A DNA stretch of 64,000 nucleotides from Benthicola sp039584685 (GTDB lineage: Bacteria; Gemmatimonadota; Gemmatimonadetes; Palauibacterales; Palauibacteraceae). A model generated the notes under the pieces. It was not told the origin of the DNA. It did not search any database and saw only the letters and a program-made list of their open reading frames with translations. A program made the translations under genes and the position numbers. The DNA lies in assembly GCA_039584685.1 (NCBI GenBank), contig JBDGXI010000011.1, forward strand, positions 1 to 64,000. The letters run 5' to 3'. This document shows positions 8,165 to 17,120 of the stretch, in pieces; the first letter of the stretch is position 1, and each line of letters starts with the position of its first letter.

Positions 8165-9706
8165 TCAGAAATGCGTGTCCTCCAGCTCACTGATGGACGG
8201 AGCCGCCGGTTGCGGCTGGGACGCGAACAGAATCTTGAGCACCGGCGGCACGATGAAGGTAGAGAGGATGACCATGATGAGGATGGCGCTGTACACCTCC
8301 CCCGACAGGATCCCCGAGGCGAGGCCGATGGCGGCGAAAATGAGCCCGACCTCTCCTCTCGGAACCATCCCGACCCCAACCACCAGCTTGCTCACTCCGG
8401 GTCGCCGAACCGCGAGACCTGATACCAGCTTCCCGACGATGGCGATCGCCGTGAGGATGAGTCCCACCAGGAGGACCGCCAGATCGAAATCCTCCGAGCC
8501 CGGAATGAAGAGGCGCACGTTGACCGGCGCGCCCACGGCGACGAAGAAGATCGGCGTGAAGACGTCGGCCACGGGCTCGATCTTCTCGACCACCGAGTCG
8601 AATTGATTCGTCGAGGACAGCACCAGGCCCGCCGCGAAGGCGCCGATGATCATGGCGGAGCCCGCCCAGTCGGCCAGGGCCGCGATGCCGAGAGCGAAGC
8701 AGAAGGCCGTCACGAGAAGCACTCCCCGAACCCTCATCCGGTCTACGGCATCGAACAACACGGGCGCGAAACGATTGCCTATCAATACGGCGAGCACCAG
8801 GAATCCGACCGCGAACACGAAGATCTTGCTGATAGCGAAGGCACCGACCGCCGCACCGGAGGCGAGCCCGGCCACGACCGCCAGGATGACGATCCCCAGA
8901 ACGTCGTCGATCACCGCAGCACCGATGATGATCCGGGCTTCCTGGGTGTGCATACGCTCGAGATCCGACAGCACACGCGCGGTGATTCCGACCGACGTAG
9001 CCGTGAGCGTCGCGCCTACGAACACGCAGACGATCGCGAAGCTGATTCCCTCCGGAGTCACTCCTATCGAGGGGTTGGCCAGGTACCAGTAGAGAAAGCC
9101 GAGACCGAAGGGGAACACGACGCCGATCAGCGCGACGGCGGAGGCCGTCCTCCCAACGCTGAACATCTCCTTGAGATCCGTCTCAAGGCCGATTTCGAAC
9201 AGGAGTATGGAAACGCCGATCTCCGCGAACACGTGAATGATATCGTACATCTCGGTGCCAGGATCGGGGATGACCCCGAGAACGCTGCTCCCGAGAATGA
9301 CGCCTGCCACGAGTTCGCCCAGAACGGCCGGCTGTCCCCGGCGCTCGACCAGCTCACCGAGGAACTTGGCTGACAGGAGGATGACGATGAGGACGAAGAA
9401 GACGTCCCTGATACGCACTCCGTGCCCGTCAGCCTCACTCTCGGTCGCGCTGTCCGCATGAGCCTGCTGCTCGCCGGACTCGTGCCCGGCCGCGTCCTGT
9501 CTCGGGCCGGCGTCCGTCCAGTCGCCCGTGGCACCGTAGGCCGATGGCACGGCACTCGCGAGGCCCGGCGTCTCATGTGACTCGCCGGCAACCGAGCCCG
9601 GGCGATAGTCGCTCCCGGGTCCCCCGAGGAGGAACCAGAAGCCCACCCCCAGCATCGCCAGGCGGCGCAGGCGTTTACCTCGAGAAACCGGCGCGCGCCT
9701 CACCAT
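8165..9706 (-). CDS. CPA2-type cation:proton antiporter with N-terminal extension
   Basis: A 513-residue inner-membrane Kef/NapA-like monovalent cation:H+ antiporter with about 12 transmembrane segments from residue 100 on. Hallmarks are GQPAVLGELVAGVILG, ALTAT-like VGATLTATSVGI and the paired acids AAVIDDVLGI. Unusually, about 100 residues precede the first core helix: a hydrophobic stretch near 15-30, then a polar linker rich in His, Asp, Glu and Gly. No C-terminal TrkA-N domain is present. It overlaps lptE by 7 bp. Ion specificity cannot be read from sequence. Confidence 0.9.
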   Translation of the reverse strand: MVRRAPVSRGKRLRRLAMLGVGFWFLLGGPGSDYRPGSVAGESHETPGLASAVPSAYGATGDWTDAGPRQDAAGHESGEQQAHADSATESEADGHGVRIRDVFFVLIVILLSAKFLGELVERRGQPAVLGELVAGVILGSSVLGVIPDPGTEMYDIIHVFAEIGVSILLFEIGLETDLKEMFSVGRTASAVALIGVVFPFGLGFLYWYLANPSIGVTPEGISFAIVCVFVGATLTATSVGITARVLSDLERMHTQEARIIIGAAVIDDVLGIVILAVVAGLASGAAVGAFAISKIFVFAVGFLVLAVLIGNRFAPVLFDAVDRMRVRGVLLVTAFCFALGIAALADWAGSAMIIGAFAAGLVLSSTNQFDSVVEKIEPVADVFTPIFFVAVGAPVNVRLFIPGSEDFDLAVLLVGLILTAIAIVGKLVSGLAVRRPGVSKLVVGVGMVPRGEVGLIFAAIGLASGILSGEVYSAILIMVILSTFIVPPVLKILFASQPQPAAPSISELEDTHF

Positions 9707-10242
9707 TGCGACTGGGCTCCGTCCACAATCTTCTGCACCAGGTTATCCAGGGCGACGTCCTGTCCACTCGCCTCGCCCCCGGGATCAGCAGGGCTGTACT
9801 CGCCCTGCCCGCTCACTCCCGCACCATTCCAGATGATCTCGTTCTTCGACCGGTCGATGATCTGAATCTGTGCCGTGATCGACACCCTGCGCTGGAACAC
9901 CGCGGCTCCAACGTCCTCTACGCCCTGGAAATTCATGGCCACGTCGTTGTACCTGGAAAGCTCGGCTACGATCGTCGCGTCCGCCTCCGCCTCGGCCGCG
10001 AGCTGCGCGCCAAGCTTGCGCCGGACGGCCTCGAGCAGCTTCTCGGTAAAGGTTTGAGTCAGCCCGAACTGCGTCGTCCTGTTCTCGACCGGAGGCACAT
10101 ACACGGTCTCGATGTGGGCGGGCAACCCTCCGCCCCCGGCAAACGTGTAGTTGCAGCCGACTGCACAGGTGACCGCCACCGCCGCCAGCAGCCTCAACCA
10201 GACCGGGGAGGGGTTACGGAACGGGTGGCAGGTCGTACGCAT
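9700..10242 (-). CDS. lptE: LPS assembly lipoprotein LptE
   Basis: A 180-residue outer-membrane lipoprotein: signal peptide with lipobox AVGC, then a LptE/RlpB-like domain with PAHIETVYVPPVENRT and TQTFTEKLLEAV. LptE plugs LptD and helps export LPS to the cell surface. ATG 10242 gives a proper lipoprotein signal and overlaps the upstream lipoprotein gene by 29 bp; an earlier in-frame start lies inside that gene. lptD is not in the window. Confidence 0.85.
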   Translation of the reverse strand: MRTTCHPFRNPSPVWLRLLAAVAVTCAVGCNYTFAGGGGLPAHIETVYVPPVENRTTQFGLTQTFTEKLLEAVRRKLGAQLAAEAEADATIVAELSRYNDVAMNFQGVEDVGAAVFQRRVSITAQIQIIDRSKNEIIWNGAGVSGQGEYSPADPGGEASGQDVALDNLVQKIVDGAQSQW

Positions 10243-10882
10243 GCGCCGGATGGCTCTCCTCGTGGTTCGTGATCTCTTCGACACGCCAGCGAACCCGACT
10301 GTGTTCATCGAAGTTCCGGTACTCGGCCTCACCCGGCCAGTCGGCGGACTCAGTCCATTCCAGGTTCACCCGCTGCACCGTGCGTCCGCGAATGCGCTCC
10401 TCCACCCGTCTCAAACGCCCGTCCCGAACGAAGAAGTACGTCCTTCGGCTGGACGCGCCGCCGTATACGAGCACCGAGTCCGCTCCGGCAAGGTAGCCCT
10501 CCGCGACCCCGTCTCCCGGACGGAACAGACCCGCCATGGCGTACACGAACTCCAGGGCCGGGATCTCCACGTCCTCGATCTCGCCGAGGCTTCTGAGCTC
10601 TCCGCCCGCGACCGCGATCGCCATTGCCACGTCGCCCGAAGTGAACAGGTCGACCCGCAGACTGTCGGGCGGATTGTACCGGCCGACTCCCTGTCCTCCG
10701 ATGTCGCCGCGTCTGTCCGCGTAGCTCCAATCGAAGCGCAGGGTCACCGAGACTTCCACGCCCGTCTGGCCGCGAACATCGGCCGCGACGTCCGCCGGGT
10801 TCGCGAGCGGAGGACCACTCTCGATCGCGCTCGCGCACCCCATGAAAAGAACTGCTGGCAATGCCCGAGATGCAGCCCGCAT
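10214..10882 (-). CDS. outer-membrane lipoprotein of unknown function
   Basis: A 222-residue lipoprotein: N-terminal Arg, short hydrophobic core and lipobox FMGC. The mature part alternates beta-type strands (VEVSVTLRFDWSYADRRGDI, TYFFVRDGRLRRVEER), resembling the half-barrel of LolA/LolB or DUF4292 lipoproteins, which would suit a role in moving lipid or lipoprotein to the outer membrane. That likeness is by pattern only. ATG 10882 was chosen for the signal peptide. The stop lies inside the start of lptE, so the two are probably coupled. Confidence 0.7.
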   Translation of the reverse strand: MRAASRALPAVLFMGCASAIESGPPLANPADVAADVRGQTGVEVSVTLRFDWSYADRRGDIGGQGVGRYNPPDSLRVDLFTSGDVAMAIAVAGGELRSLGEIEDVEIPALEFVYAMAGLFRPGDGVAEGYLAGADSVLVYGGASSRRTYFFVRDGRLRRVEERIRGRTVQRVNLEWTESADWPGEAEYRNFDEHSRVRWRVEEITNHEESHPAHAYDLPPVP

Positions 10883-10986
10883 CCGACGACCGCTGCGACG
10901 CTCCGACGGACCGTAGATCGCGCGGAAGCTACCGAGCCTCCGAACAGCGAGCAAGAAAAGCGGGGGCACCGCGTGCGGCTCGAGCG

Positions 10987-11433
10987 TCACGGTCCGGGAG
11001 TCCCCGGATGCGCGTTCTGGAGCGAGCGAAGGACCGTCACCAGGTGCGGGGGGATGCGCTTCGGCCTCCCCTCCCCGTTCGTGCACACGAGGCGAGTGCT
11101 GCCCGTCGCGAGGATCTCACCCGTCTCCGCTCGCGTGGCGACGTACGCGAAGGTGACCGTCCGACTCCTGACCTCGCTGACGCGCGTCTCTACTTCCACG
11201 AGCTCGTCGTATCCGGCACCCGACAGGTACTCGACGTCCACGTTGGAAACCGGCAACATCACACCCTGCCGTTCAATCTCCGAGTACGCCGCGCCGGCGG
11301 CTCGGAGCAGTTCCGTGCGACCGAGCTCGAACCAGGCGAGGTACTGCATGTGATGCGCCCGCCCCATCTGGTCGGTCTCGGCGTAGCGTACACGCAGACG
11401 GGTTCGAGCACCGGCGGTAGCACCTGAGGTCAT
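10987..11433 (-). CDS. acyl-CoA thioesterase, 4-hydroxybenzoyl-CoA thioesterase family
   Basis: A 148-residue hot-dog-fold thioesterase of the YbgC/4HBT type. The catalytic segment YAETDQMGRAHHMQYLAWFE carries the usual Asp (YxxTDxxGxxHHxxYLxWFE). Such enzymes cleave short acyl-CoAs and are often near envelope genes. Its start faces the LpxH-like gene across 77 bp, which should hold divergent promoters, although none is clear to me. Confidence 0.9.
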   Translation of the reverse strand: MTSGATAGARTRLRVRYAETDQMGRAHHMQYLAWFELGRTELLRAAGAAYSEIERQGVMLPVSNVDVEYLSGAGYDELVEVETRVSEVRSRTVTFAYVATRAETGEILATGSTRLVCTNGEGRPKRIPPHLVTVLRSLQNAHPGTPGP

Positions 11434-11510
11434 GTCTTCCTCGCGTGGGTTCTCGACGAGCCTCGAGGGGACCGTTTCACGTTCGTCAGCGGCACTCTAT
11501 ACTTGGCGCC

Positions 11511-12248
11511 ATGGAAAGGTCCACGATCGTCATCTCCGACGCGCATCTCGGGGCGGCCCCGGCGGACAATGAGGCCGCCCTCCTGCAGTTCATGACGGAG
11601 ATCCCCAACCGCACGGAAGACCTCCTGATCAACGGTGACCTGTTCGATTTCTGGTTCGAATATGACACCGTGATCCTGAGTCGCCACTTCCGCGTCCTCC
11701 GGGCACTGGCCGACATCGTGGATTCGGGGGTGCGTATACGCATGCTGGGCGGGAACCACGACTCGTGGGGCGGGCAGTTCCTCGCCGAGGAGATAGGCAT
11801 CGAGCTCCTTCACGGGCCCATACGCATGGAGGTCGGGGGACGGCGGGCCTTCGTGGCTCACGGAGACGGCCTCGGAGGTGGTGACTGGGGCTACCGCGCG
11901 CTCAAGTCCGTGATCCGAAGTCGGCCGGCAAAGACCGCGTTCCGCCAGGTTCACCCGGATTGGTCGGCGCGCGTGATCCGTCTCGTCAGCCGTACGGAGA
12001 GCCGACACGGCCTCTCGGACGACTCCGAGAGCCACGAGCGTGCGAACCGGCTCCGCGAGATGGCCAGAGAACTCCTCACGTCGGAGCCCGACCTCGACCT
12101 GGTGATTCTCGGTCACTGCCACCAGCCCGAACTCCTGGAAACGTCCCCGGGTCGGTACTATCTCAATGCCGGAGACTGGGTTCACCACTGCACGTGGGCT
12201 GAAGTGTCGACGGACCACATCCAGCTCAACCGGTGGAATCCACGCTGA
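11511..12248 (+). CDS. UDP-2,3-diacylglucosamine hydrolase-like metallophosphoesterase (LpxH family)
   Basis: A 245-residue calcineurin-like phosphoesterase. Metal ligands are in order: ISDAHLG (DxH), GDLFDFW (GDxxD), GGNHDSW, HGDGL and GHCHQPEL (GHxH). LpxH enzymes release lipid X in lipid A synthesis; canonical LpxH has GNRD where this has GNHD, so it may belong to the LpxH2-like subgroup. It is one of the few plus-strand genes here, and its 3' end overlaps the convergent murI gene by 23 bp. Confidence 0.85.
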   Translation: MERSTIVISDAHLGAAPADNEAALLQFMTEIPNRTEDLLINGDLFDFWFEYDTVILSRHFRVLRALADIVDSGVRIRMLGGNHDSWGGQFLAEEIGIELLHGPIRMEVGGRRAFVAHGDGLGGGDWGYRALKSVIRSRPAKTAFRQVHPDWSARVIRLVSRTESRHGLSDDSESHERANRLREMARELLTSEPDLDLVILGHCHQPELLETSPGRYYLNAGDWVHHCTWAEVSTDHIQLNRWNPR

Positions 12249-13059
12249 CCGTTTCCAGGTGATCGACCTCTTCTCCCAACAGGCGACGAGCCAGGAGATC
12301 GAACCTGGCCGCCTCGTCTGTGACGTAGTACCGGCCGACCGCCGGCGCCCTCCCCGTGCTCGCAATGCTCGATGTACTCAGCAGGTTCTGCAGGGCGTCG
12401 GCCGTCGATTCGGCCGAGTCGATCAGGGTCACGTCCGGGCCCACCACGCCCGCCAGTAGCGGCTTCAGAAGCGGATAGTGCGTACAGGCGAGAACGAGCG
12501 TGTCTATCCCCTGCTCGAGAAGCGGTGTCAGATAGCGAACCGCGGCCAGGCGCGTCACCTCGTCATCCGTCCACCCCTCCTCTACGAGCGGCACGAAGAG
12601 CGGGCACGCCTGCTCGAAAACGAGGGCATCGGGTCGATGCTCGTGAATCACTGCATTGTACGCTCGGCTGGATATCGTCCCCCGCGTACCGATGACTCCG
12701 ATGCGGCCACCTCTCGAGGCTTTCACCGCGGCCCGTCCTCCGGGCTCCACCACGCCGAGGACCGGGACTCCCGCCCGCGCCCGGACGTCCGGAAGGGCCC
12801 GTGCGGTAGCGGTATTGCACGCGACGACGATCGCCTTGACCCCATTTGCCACCAGGAACTCGGTCGCTTCGATCGAGTACCGCCTAATCGTCTCGGCGGC
12901 CTTGGGCCCATAGGGTACCCGAGCCGTGTCTCCCAGGTAGACGGTCGACTCAGCCGGGAGACGCTCTCTGATCGCTCGAAGCACGGTGAGCCCGCCAAGA
13001 CCGGAGTCGAAGACACCGATGGGGGCAGCGACCGCAGCACTAGCAGATTCAGGGCTCAC
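12226..13059 (-). CDS. murI: glutamate racemase
   Basis: A 277-residue cofactor-independent racemase supplying D-glutamate to peptidoglycan. The two catalytic Cys are in ACNTATARALP and ACTHYPLL, and the N-terminal GVFDSGLGGLTV is typical. The start is GTG 13059 with GGAGG 7 nt upstream, directly abutting the stop of the DUF5683-like gene. It is the last gene of a run that also carries selC, ridA and fhs. Confidence 0.96.
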   Translation of the reverse strand: MSPESASAAVAAPIGVFDSGLGGLTVLRAIRERLPAESTVYLGDTARVPYGPKAAETIRRYSIEATEFLVANGVKAIVVACNTATARALPDVRARAGVPVLGVVEPGGRAAVKASRGGRIGVIGTRGTISSRAYNAVIHEHRPDALVFEQACPLFVPLVEEGWTDDEVTRLAAVRYLTPLLEQGIDTLVLACTHYPLLKPLLAGVVGPDVTLIDSAESTADALQNLLSTSSIASTGRAPAVGRYYVTDEAARFDLLARRLLGEEVDHLETVSVDSTG

Positions 13060-13560
13060 CTATGGACCTCCGATTGGGACTGAGTACTGGACCGCCACTC
13101 CAGGCGACCCATCGGGCGGAGGGACGACGGCGCCCTCGAAGTCCCACAGATGAGCCGACACCCAGGCATCGACCCCCGAGAACAGAGCCCAAAACACGGC
13201 CATGACGATCCAGTCCTCCTTCTGCTCCTGCCGGGAATCCGCCAGGTCATCGTCGCCGGCACGCCGGGCCGCATCCAGCTTGGACTGCGTCTTGAACAGC
13301 ATCCACAAGGAGGCGGCCTCCATGGTGAAGTAGAACGCCCCTCGCACGGGCCGATCGACGGCCGCCTGCCCCCAGCCCGGCAGGATCAGGCTTCGGAAGA
13401 AGGCCCCCATGGGTGTTACGGGGGGGCCGCCCGAGTCGACTACAGCCGCCGGTACGTCTGCGGGTTCCGGGGGTGGAACCACCGCGGGCGCCGGAGCTTC
13501 GACTCCGGCCGAATCCGTCAGTACCGGCTCTTGCGCGCCCGAGGTCTCGAACGCTGCCAT
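13060..13560 (-). CDS. DUF5683-like envelope protein; start uncertain because it meets selC
   Basis: From ATG 13560 this is 166 residues: a Pro/Val-rich linker, then a DUF5683-type segment with FFRSLILPGWGQAAVDRP and two hydrophobic helices (AFYFTMEAASLWMLF, then WIVMAVFWALFSGVDAWV). The reading frame stays open upstream through selC, and the 16 residues before Met 13560 (RHFRSLVVALLAVMAA) look like a signal peptide core. So the true start may be upstream, for example GTG 13623 inside the tRNA gene. Function unknown; families of this type are common next to cell-wall genes. Confidence 0.65.
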   Translation of the reverse strand: MAAFETSGAQEPVLTDSAGVEAPAPAVVPPPEPADVPAAVVDSGGPPVTPMGAFFRSLILPGWGQAAVDRPVRGAFYFTMEAASLWMLFKTQSKLDAARRAGDDDLADSRQEQKEDWIVMAVFWALFSGVDAWVSAHLWDFEGAVVPPPDGSPGVAVQYSVPIGGP

Positions 13561-13594
13561 GACCGCGAGCAGGGCAACGACCAGCGAGCGAAAG

Positions 13595-13691
13595 TGGCGG
13601 GAGCGTGTGGGAGTCGAACCCACCCGGGACGCTACTCGCGCCCCGCAACGGTTTTGAAGACCGCAGGCGACACCGGCCGCCATCCGCCCCC
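13595..13691 (-). tRNA. selC: selenocysteine tRNA (anticodon TCA)
   Basis: A 97-nt minus-strand tRNA with every tRNA-Sec hallmark: anticodon stem CGGT/ACCG with loop CTTCAAA (anticodon TCA, reads UGA), a long extra arm of 7 bp (GGGGCGC-GAGTA-GCGTCCC), T arm GTGGG-TTCGACT-CCCAC, an elongated acceptor (seven pairs plus one G-A mismatch), discriminator G and encoded CCA. It sits between ridA and the DUF5683-like gene on the same strand, 36 bp after ridA. selB lies 8 kb away in the window. Confidence 0.95.
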
Positions 13692-13727
13692 CCTGTCGTG
13701 TGCTTCGCACCCCCGTGTCGATCGACC

Positions 13728-14105
13728 TCAGGGCCTTCGAGCCACCACGTCGATCTCGACGCGCGCCCCTTTGGGAAGTCCCGCGGTGGCGACGGTAGAA
13801 CGCGCCGGGAATGGAGGCGAGAAGTGATTGGCGTATATGGCGTTAACTATCGTAAACTCACCCATATCCGCAAGATACACCGTTGTCTTGACTACATCGG
13901 AAAAGGAAAGGTCGGCTTCCCGCAGAATCGCGCCGAGATTCTCGAACACCTGTGTAGCCTGCGTCTCGACATCCTCCCCAGCGAATTCTCCAGTATCCGG
14001 GACTAACCCGATCTGACCCGCCGAAAACAGAAAGCCACCAGCCTCCACGGCCTGTGAATAGGGCCCGATCGCCGCCGGGGCGTGGTCCGTATGCAATACT
14101 CGCAT
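13728..14105 (-). CDS. ridA: RidA-family reactive intermediate deaminase
   Basis: A 125-residue member of the RidA/YjgF/UK114 family, which hydrolyses enamine/imine products of PLP enzymes. The N-terminal IGPYSQAVEAGGFLFSAGQI and the C-terminal GLPKGARVEIDVVA with its conserved Arg are present. A GGAG site lies upstream of ATG 14105. The gene is 31 bp after fhs and just before selC. Confidence 0.93.
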   Translation of the reverse strand: MRVLHTDHAPAAIGPYSQAVEAGGFLFSAGQIGLVPDTGEFAGEDVETQATQVFENLGAILREADLSFSDVVKTTVYLADMGEFTIVNAIYANHFSPPFPARSTVATAGLPKGARVEIDVVARRP

Positions 14106-14136
14106 CTGGTATTCTCCGATTGATCGTCCTCTGGGA

Positions 14137-15774
14137 TCAGAACAGCCCTTCGATCCGTCCGTCGGGGTGGATCTTCATGCCTTCGGCGGCGGGTCGGGCC
14201 GCCAGGCCCGGCATGGTCATGACATCCCCAGTGAGGGCCACGACGAAGCCAGCTCCTGCCGAGATTCGGAACTCGCGGACGGTAATGTCGAACCCTCTCG
14301 GCCGTCCGAGGAGAGTCGGATCGTCACTCAGCGAGTACTGCGTCTTCGCCACGCACACCGGGAGGTCTCCGAGACCGTTTTCCACGATCAGCTGGGCCTG
14401 CTTGGCCGCGGCCGGCGTCATGTTGACTCCGTCGGCGCCGTACACCCGCGAGGCCACGGTCTCCAGCTTCTCCAGCAGGCTGAGGTCCGTGGAATACAGC
14501 GGCTCGAAGTCCGCCTCTCCGGCGTCGAGGGCGGCCAGCACTTCTTCCGCGAGGGCGATCCCTCCCTCGCCACCTCTCGCCCACACGTCGCAATCGGCGG
14601 CCCGCACACCGGCGGCCTCGCACATCGAAGCGACCCGACCGACCTCCTCGTCGGTGTCTTCGGCGAAGCGGTTGATGGCCACGACCACAGGCACGCCGAA
14701 CTGGCGAACGTTCTCGACGTGCGCCATCAGATTACGGAAGCCGGCGTCCAACTCACCCGTCACGGCCACGTGGTGGTTCATCGCCCGCAGCGTGGCGACC
14801 ACGACCGCGGCCTGGGGCTCGAGTCCGCCCGCCCTGCACTTGATGTCGAAGAACTTCTCTGCCCCGAGGTCCGACCCGAAGCCCGCTTCGGTCACCACTA
14901 TGTCGCCCAACTGAGTGCCGGCTCGCGTGGCGATCAGAGAATTGCACCCGTGCGCAATATTCGCGAACGGCCCGCCGTGAATGAGGGCGGGACCCCCTTC
15001 GATCGTTTGCACGAGGTTGGGCGCAAGCGCGTCTCGCATCAGCAAGGCCATCGCTCCGCCGATGTTCAGATCGCCCGCGCGCGCAAACGATCCGTCGGGG
15101 CGCGTGCCCAGAACGATCCTGTCCACCCGCTCCTCGAAGTCCGCGAGGCCACTGGAAAGGCAGAAGATGGCCATGATCTCGGAGGCCGCGGTGATCGTGA
15201 AACCGTCCTCCCGCGGGAGCCCCGACATCGGTCCCCCCAGGCCAATCACGATGTTCCGCAGCGAGCGGTCGTTCATGTCTACGGCACGTCGCCAGTTGAT
15301 CTTCCGTGTGTCGACCCCGATCGAATTCCCGCGCTGCAGGTTGTTGTCGAACACCGCGGACAGCAGCGAATGCGCCGAAGTGATCGCGTGAAAGTCACCC
15401 GTGAAGTGGAGGTTGATCTCCTCCATCGGCAGAACCTGTGAGTACCCTCCGCCCGCCGCACCACCCTTGATCCCGAACACCGGACCGAGGGAGGGCTCCC
15501 GGAGGCACAGCATGGTGCTCTTGTCCATCCTGCGGAGTGCCTGGGCGAGGCCGACACCTACGGTGGATTTTCCCTCACCCGCCGGAGTGGGCGTCATTCC
15601 CGTCACGAGCACTACTTTCCCCTTCGCCGCGCGTCCCTCCAGGGCGTCCGGAGTGATCTTGGCCATAGTGTGGCCGTACGGGCGCAGGTCTTCGGCAGTC
15701 AGTCCGATCTCGGCTGCCACGTCCAGGATCGGTCTGAGGGTGGCCTCCTGGGCGATATCGATATCGGTAGGCAT
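14137..15774 (-). CDS. fhs: formate--tetrahydrofolate ligase
   Basis: A 545-residue ATP-dependent ligase that makes 10-formyl-THF from formate, feeding purine synthesis and one-carbon metabolism. The phosphate loop TPTPAGEGKSTV is near residue 62, with LREPSLGPVFGIKGGAAGGG following and AKTQYSLSDDP near the C-terminus. Length matches the family (about 555). It is in line with the heptose kinase, ridA and selC. The nearness to selC recalls formate dehydrogenases, which often use selenocysteine, but no such enzyme is visible here. Confidence 0.96.
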   Translation of the reverse strand: MPTDIDIAQEATLRPILDVAAEIGLTAEDLRPYGHTMAKITPDALEGRAAKGKVVLVTGMTPTPAGEGKSTVGVGLAQALRRMDKSTMLCLREPSLGPVFGIKGGAAGGGYSQVLPMEEINLHFTGDFHAITSAHSLLSAVFDNNLQRGNSIGVDTRKINWRRAVDMNDRSLRNIVIGLGGPMSGLPREDGFTITAASEIMAIFCLSSGLADFEERVDRIVLGTRPDGSFARAGDLNIGGAMALLMRDALAPNLVQTIEGGPALIHGGPFANIAHGCNSLIATRAGTQLGDIVVTEAGFGSDLGAEKFFDIKCRAGGLEPQAAVVVATLRAMNHHVAVTGELDAGFRNLMAHVENVRQFGVPVVVAINRFAEDTDEEVGRVASMCEAAGVRAADCDVWARGGEGGIALAEEVLAALDAGEADFEPLYSTDLSLLEKLETVASRVYGADGVNMTPAAAKQAQLIVENGLGDLPVCVAKTQYSLSDDPTLLGRPRGFDITVREFRISAGAGFVVALTGDVMTMPGLAARPAAEGMKIHPDGRIEGLF

Positions 15775-15812
15775 GGTATCGGCTCCGTGTTAGTTGACGT
15801 GCTTCGAAACGG

Positions 15813-16817
15813 CTAGTCGGCGTGCTGTCTGTCCAGCGCTCGAGCCAGGTCGGCCGCCGTAACCGGTACGGCGCCGAGACGGGCGACTTCGATTCCTGCC
15901 GCTAGATTCGCCAGGTACGCCGCCTGGCTGAGCGTGGCCCGCGCGAGCAGGCAAACGGCCAGCACCGCGGTTACGGTATCGCCGGCCCCCGTCACATCAA
16001 ACACCTCTCGAGTCTCCGGCGGAAGCAGGCGAGTCTCAGCGGACGGCTCCACCAGCAGCATTCCCTCCTCGCCGAGGGTCAGGAGAAGACAATCGCACTC
16101 CAGGCGGTCGAGGAGAGGGAGGAGGGTCGCCTCGTCTCTCGGCTCACTCTCCAATCCGAGGGCCGCGGCAAGTTCGCGGGCGTTCGGCTTGAAGACGGTG
16201 GCTCCCGGAAACTCGAAGAAGTGCCTGAGCTTGGGGTCGACCACCGACGGAATCCCCCGCGACCGGGCTCGGGCGAGGAGTGCGCGAGAGAGGGTGCCGG
16301 ATACGACTCCCTTGTCGTAATCTTCGATCACCAGAGCATCGGCCCACTCGACCGCGTCGAGGGCGGCGCGCGCCACCCGTCGATGCGCTTCCTCGGCCAT
16401 CGGATCGGGATCCTCGCGGTCGACACGCAACATCTGCTGGTGTCGCGCCAGGATCCGGGTCTTCCGGGTCGTAGGTCTGTGCGGCATGGTCACCAGATCA
16501 GCCGCCGGGACTCCGGCCGTCTCGAGTCGCTCGCCCAGAATCGTGGCCGCCTCATCCTCTCCGACGGCCGACACGAGCCTGCAGTCCGCCCCCAGCGCGG
16601 CGACTCCCATGGCCACGTTCGCCGCTCCGCCCGGAGCGGAGACCTCACTTTCCACGCGAATGACGGGGACGGGGGCCTCCGGTGATATCCGGTCCACTGA
16701 CCCGCGGAGGTAGACGTCCAGCATGGCGTCACCCACGACCAGAACGCGCCCGCCTCTGGCGGAGTCGAGGAAGCGCTGAGCATCCTCCAGCGCTACGAAC
16801 GGAGAGTCTGGGGGCAC
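15813..16817 (-). CDS. rfaE1: D-glycero-beta-D-manno-heptose-7-phosphate kinase
   Basis: A PfkB/ribokinase-family sugar kinase matching the N-terminal half of HldE: VLVVGDAMLDVYLRGSVDRI, SPEAPVPVI, PGGAANVAMG and the anion-hole motif DVTGAGDTVTAVLA. It phosphorylates heptose 7-phosphate to the 1,7-bisphosphate for LPS core. GTG 16817 gives 334 residues, the usual size; GTG 16871 and TTG 16907 are also open and no start has a strong ribosome site. The adenylyltransferase partner is a separate gene at 7642-8130. Confidence 0.88.
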   Translation of the reverse strand: MPPDSPFVALEDAQRFLDSARGGRVLVVGDAMLDVYLRGSVDRISPEAPVPVIRVESEVSAPGGAANVAMGVAALGADCRLVSAVGEDEAATILGERLETAGVPAADLVTMPHRPTTRKTRILARHQQMLRVDREDPDPMAEEAHRRVARAALDAVEWADALVIEDYDKGVVSGTLSRALLARARSRGIPSVVDPKLRHFFEFPGATVFKPNARELAAALGLESEPRDEATLLPLLDRLECDCLLLTLGEEGMLLVEPSAETRLLPPETREVFDVTGAGDTVTAVLAVCLLARATLSQAAYLANLAAGIEVARLGAVPVTAADLARALDRQHAD

Positions 16818-17120
16818 GATGTCGTCTTGCGTCCGATCTGGATCCCGGGTAACCTGCCGCGAGGATTTCACGCCGCGAGAAAGCGGCGCAGACCAATGGT
16901 CCTGCAACAGTTTCGACCGATCGTGTTCGAGCAGGACGCGCGTCGCGCGAAACTAGTCGCGGGGCGCAGGGGAGTCAAAGCCCGGGGGATCGTCAGCCCG
17001 ACATGAGCCTATGCCAGCGGCACGGTTAAGGGCTGGGCCCTGCACACGCAGGAGTACTTCCGCCTCCTTGGCCGCTCCCTTCACGGAAGCCTTTCGAGCC
17101 CGTTCTACGGCCGTGACCTG

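Noticed and set aside
8603..9373. 256-residue plus-strand open frame
   Set aside because: It is antisense to the antiporter gene, with Arg/His/Asp-rich shadow composition and no domain.
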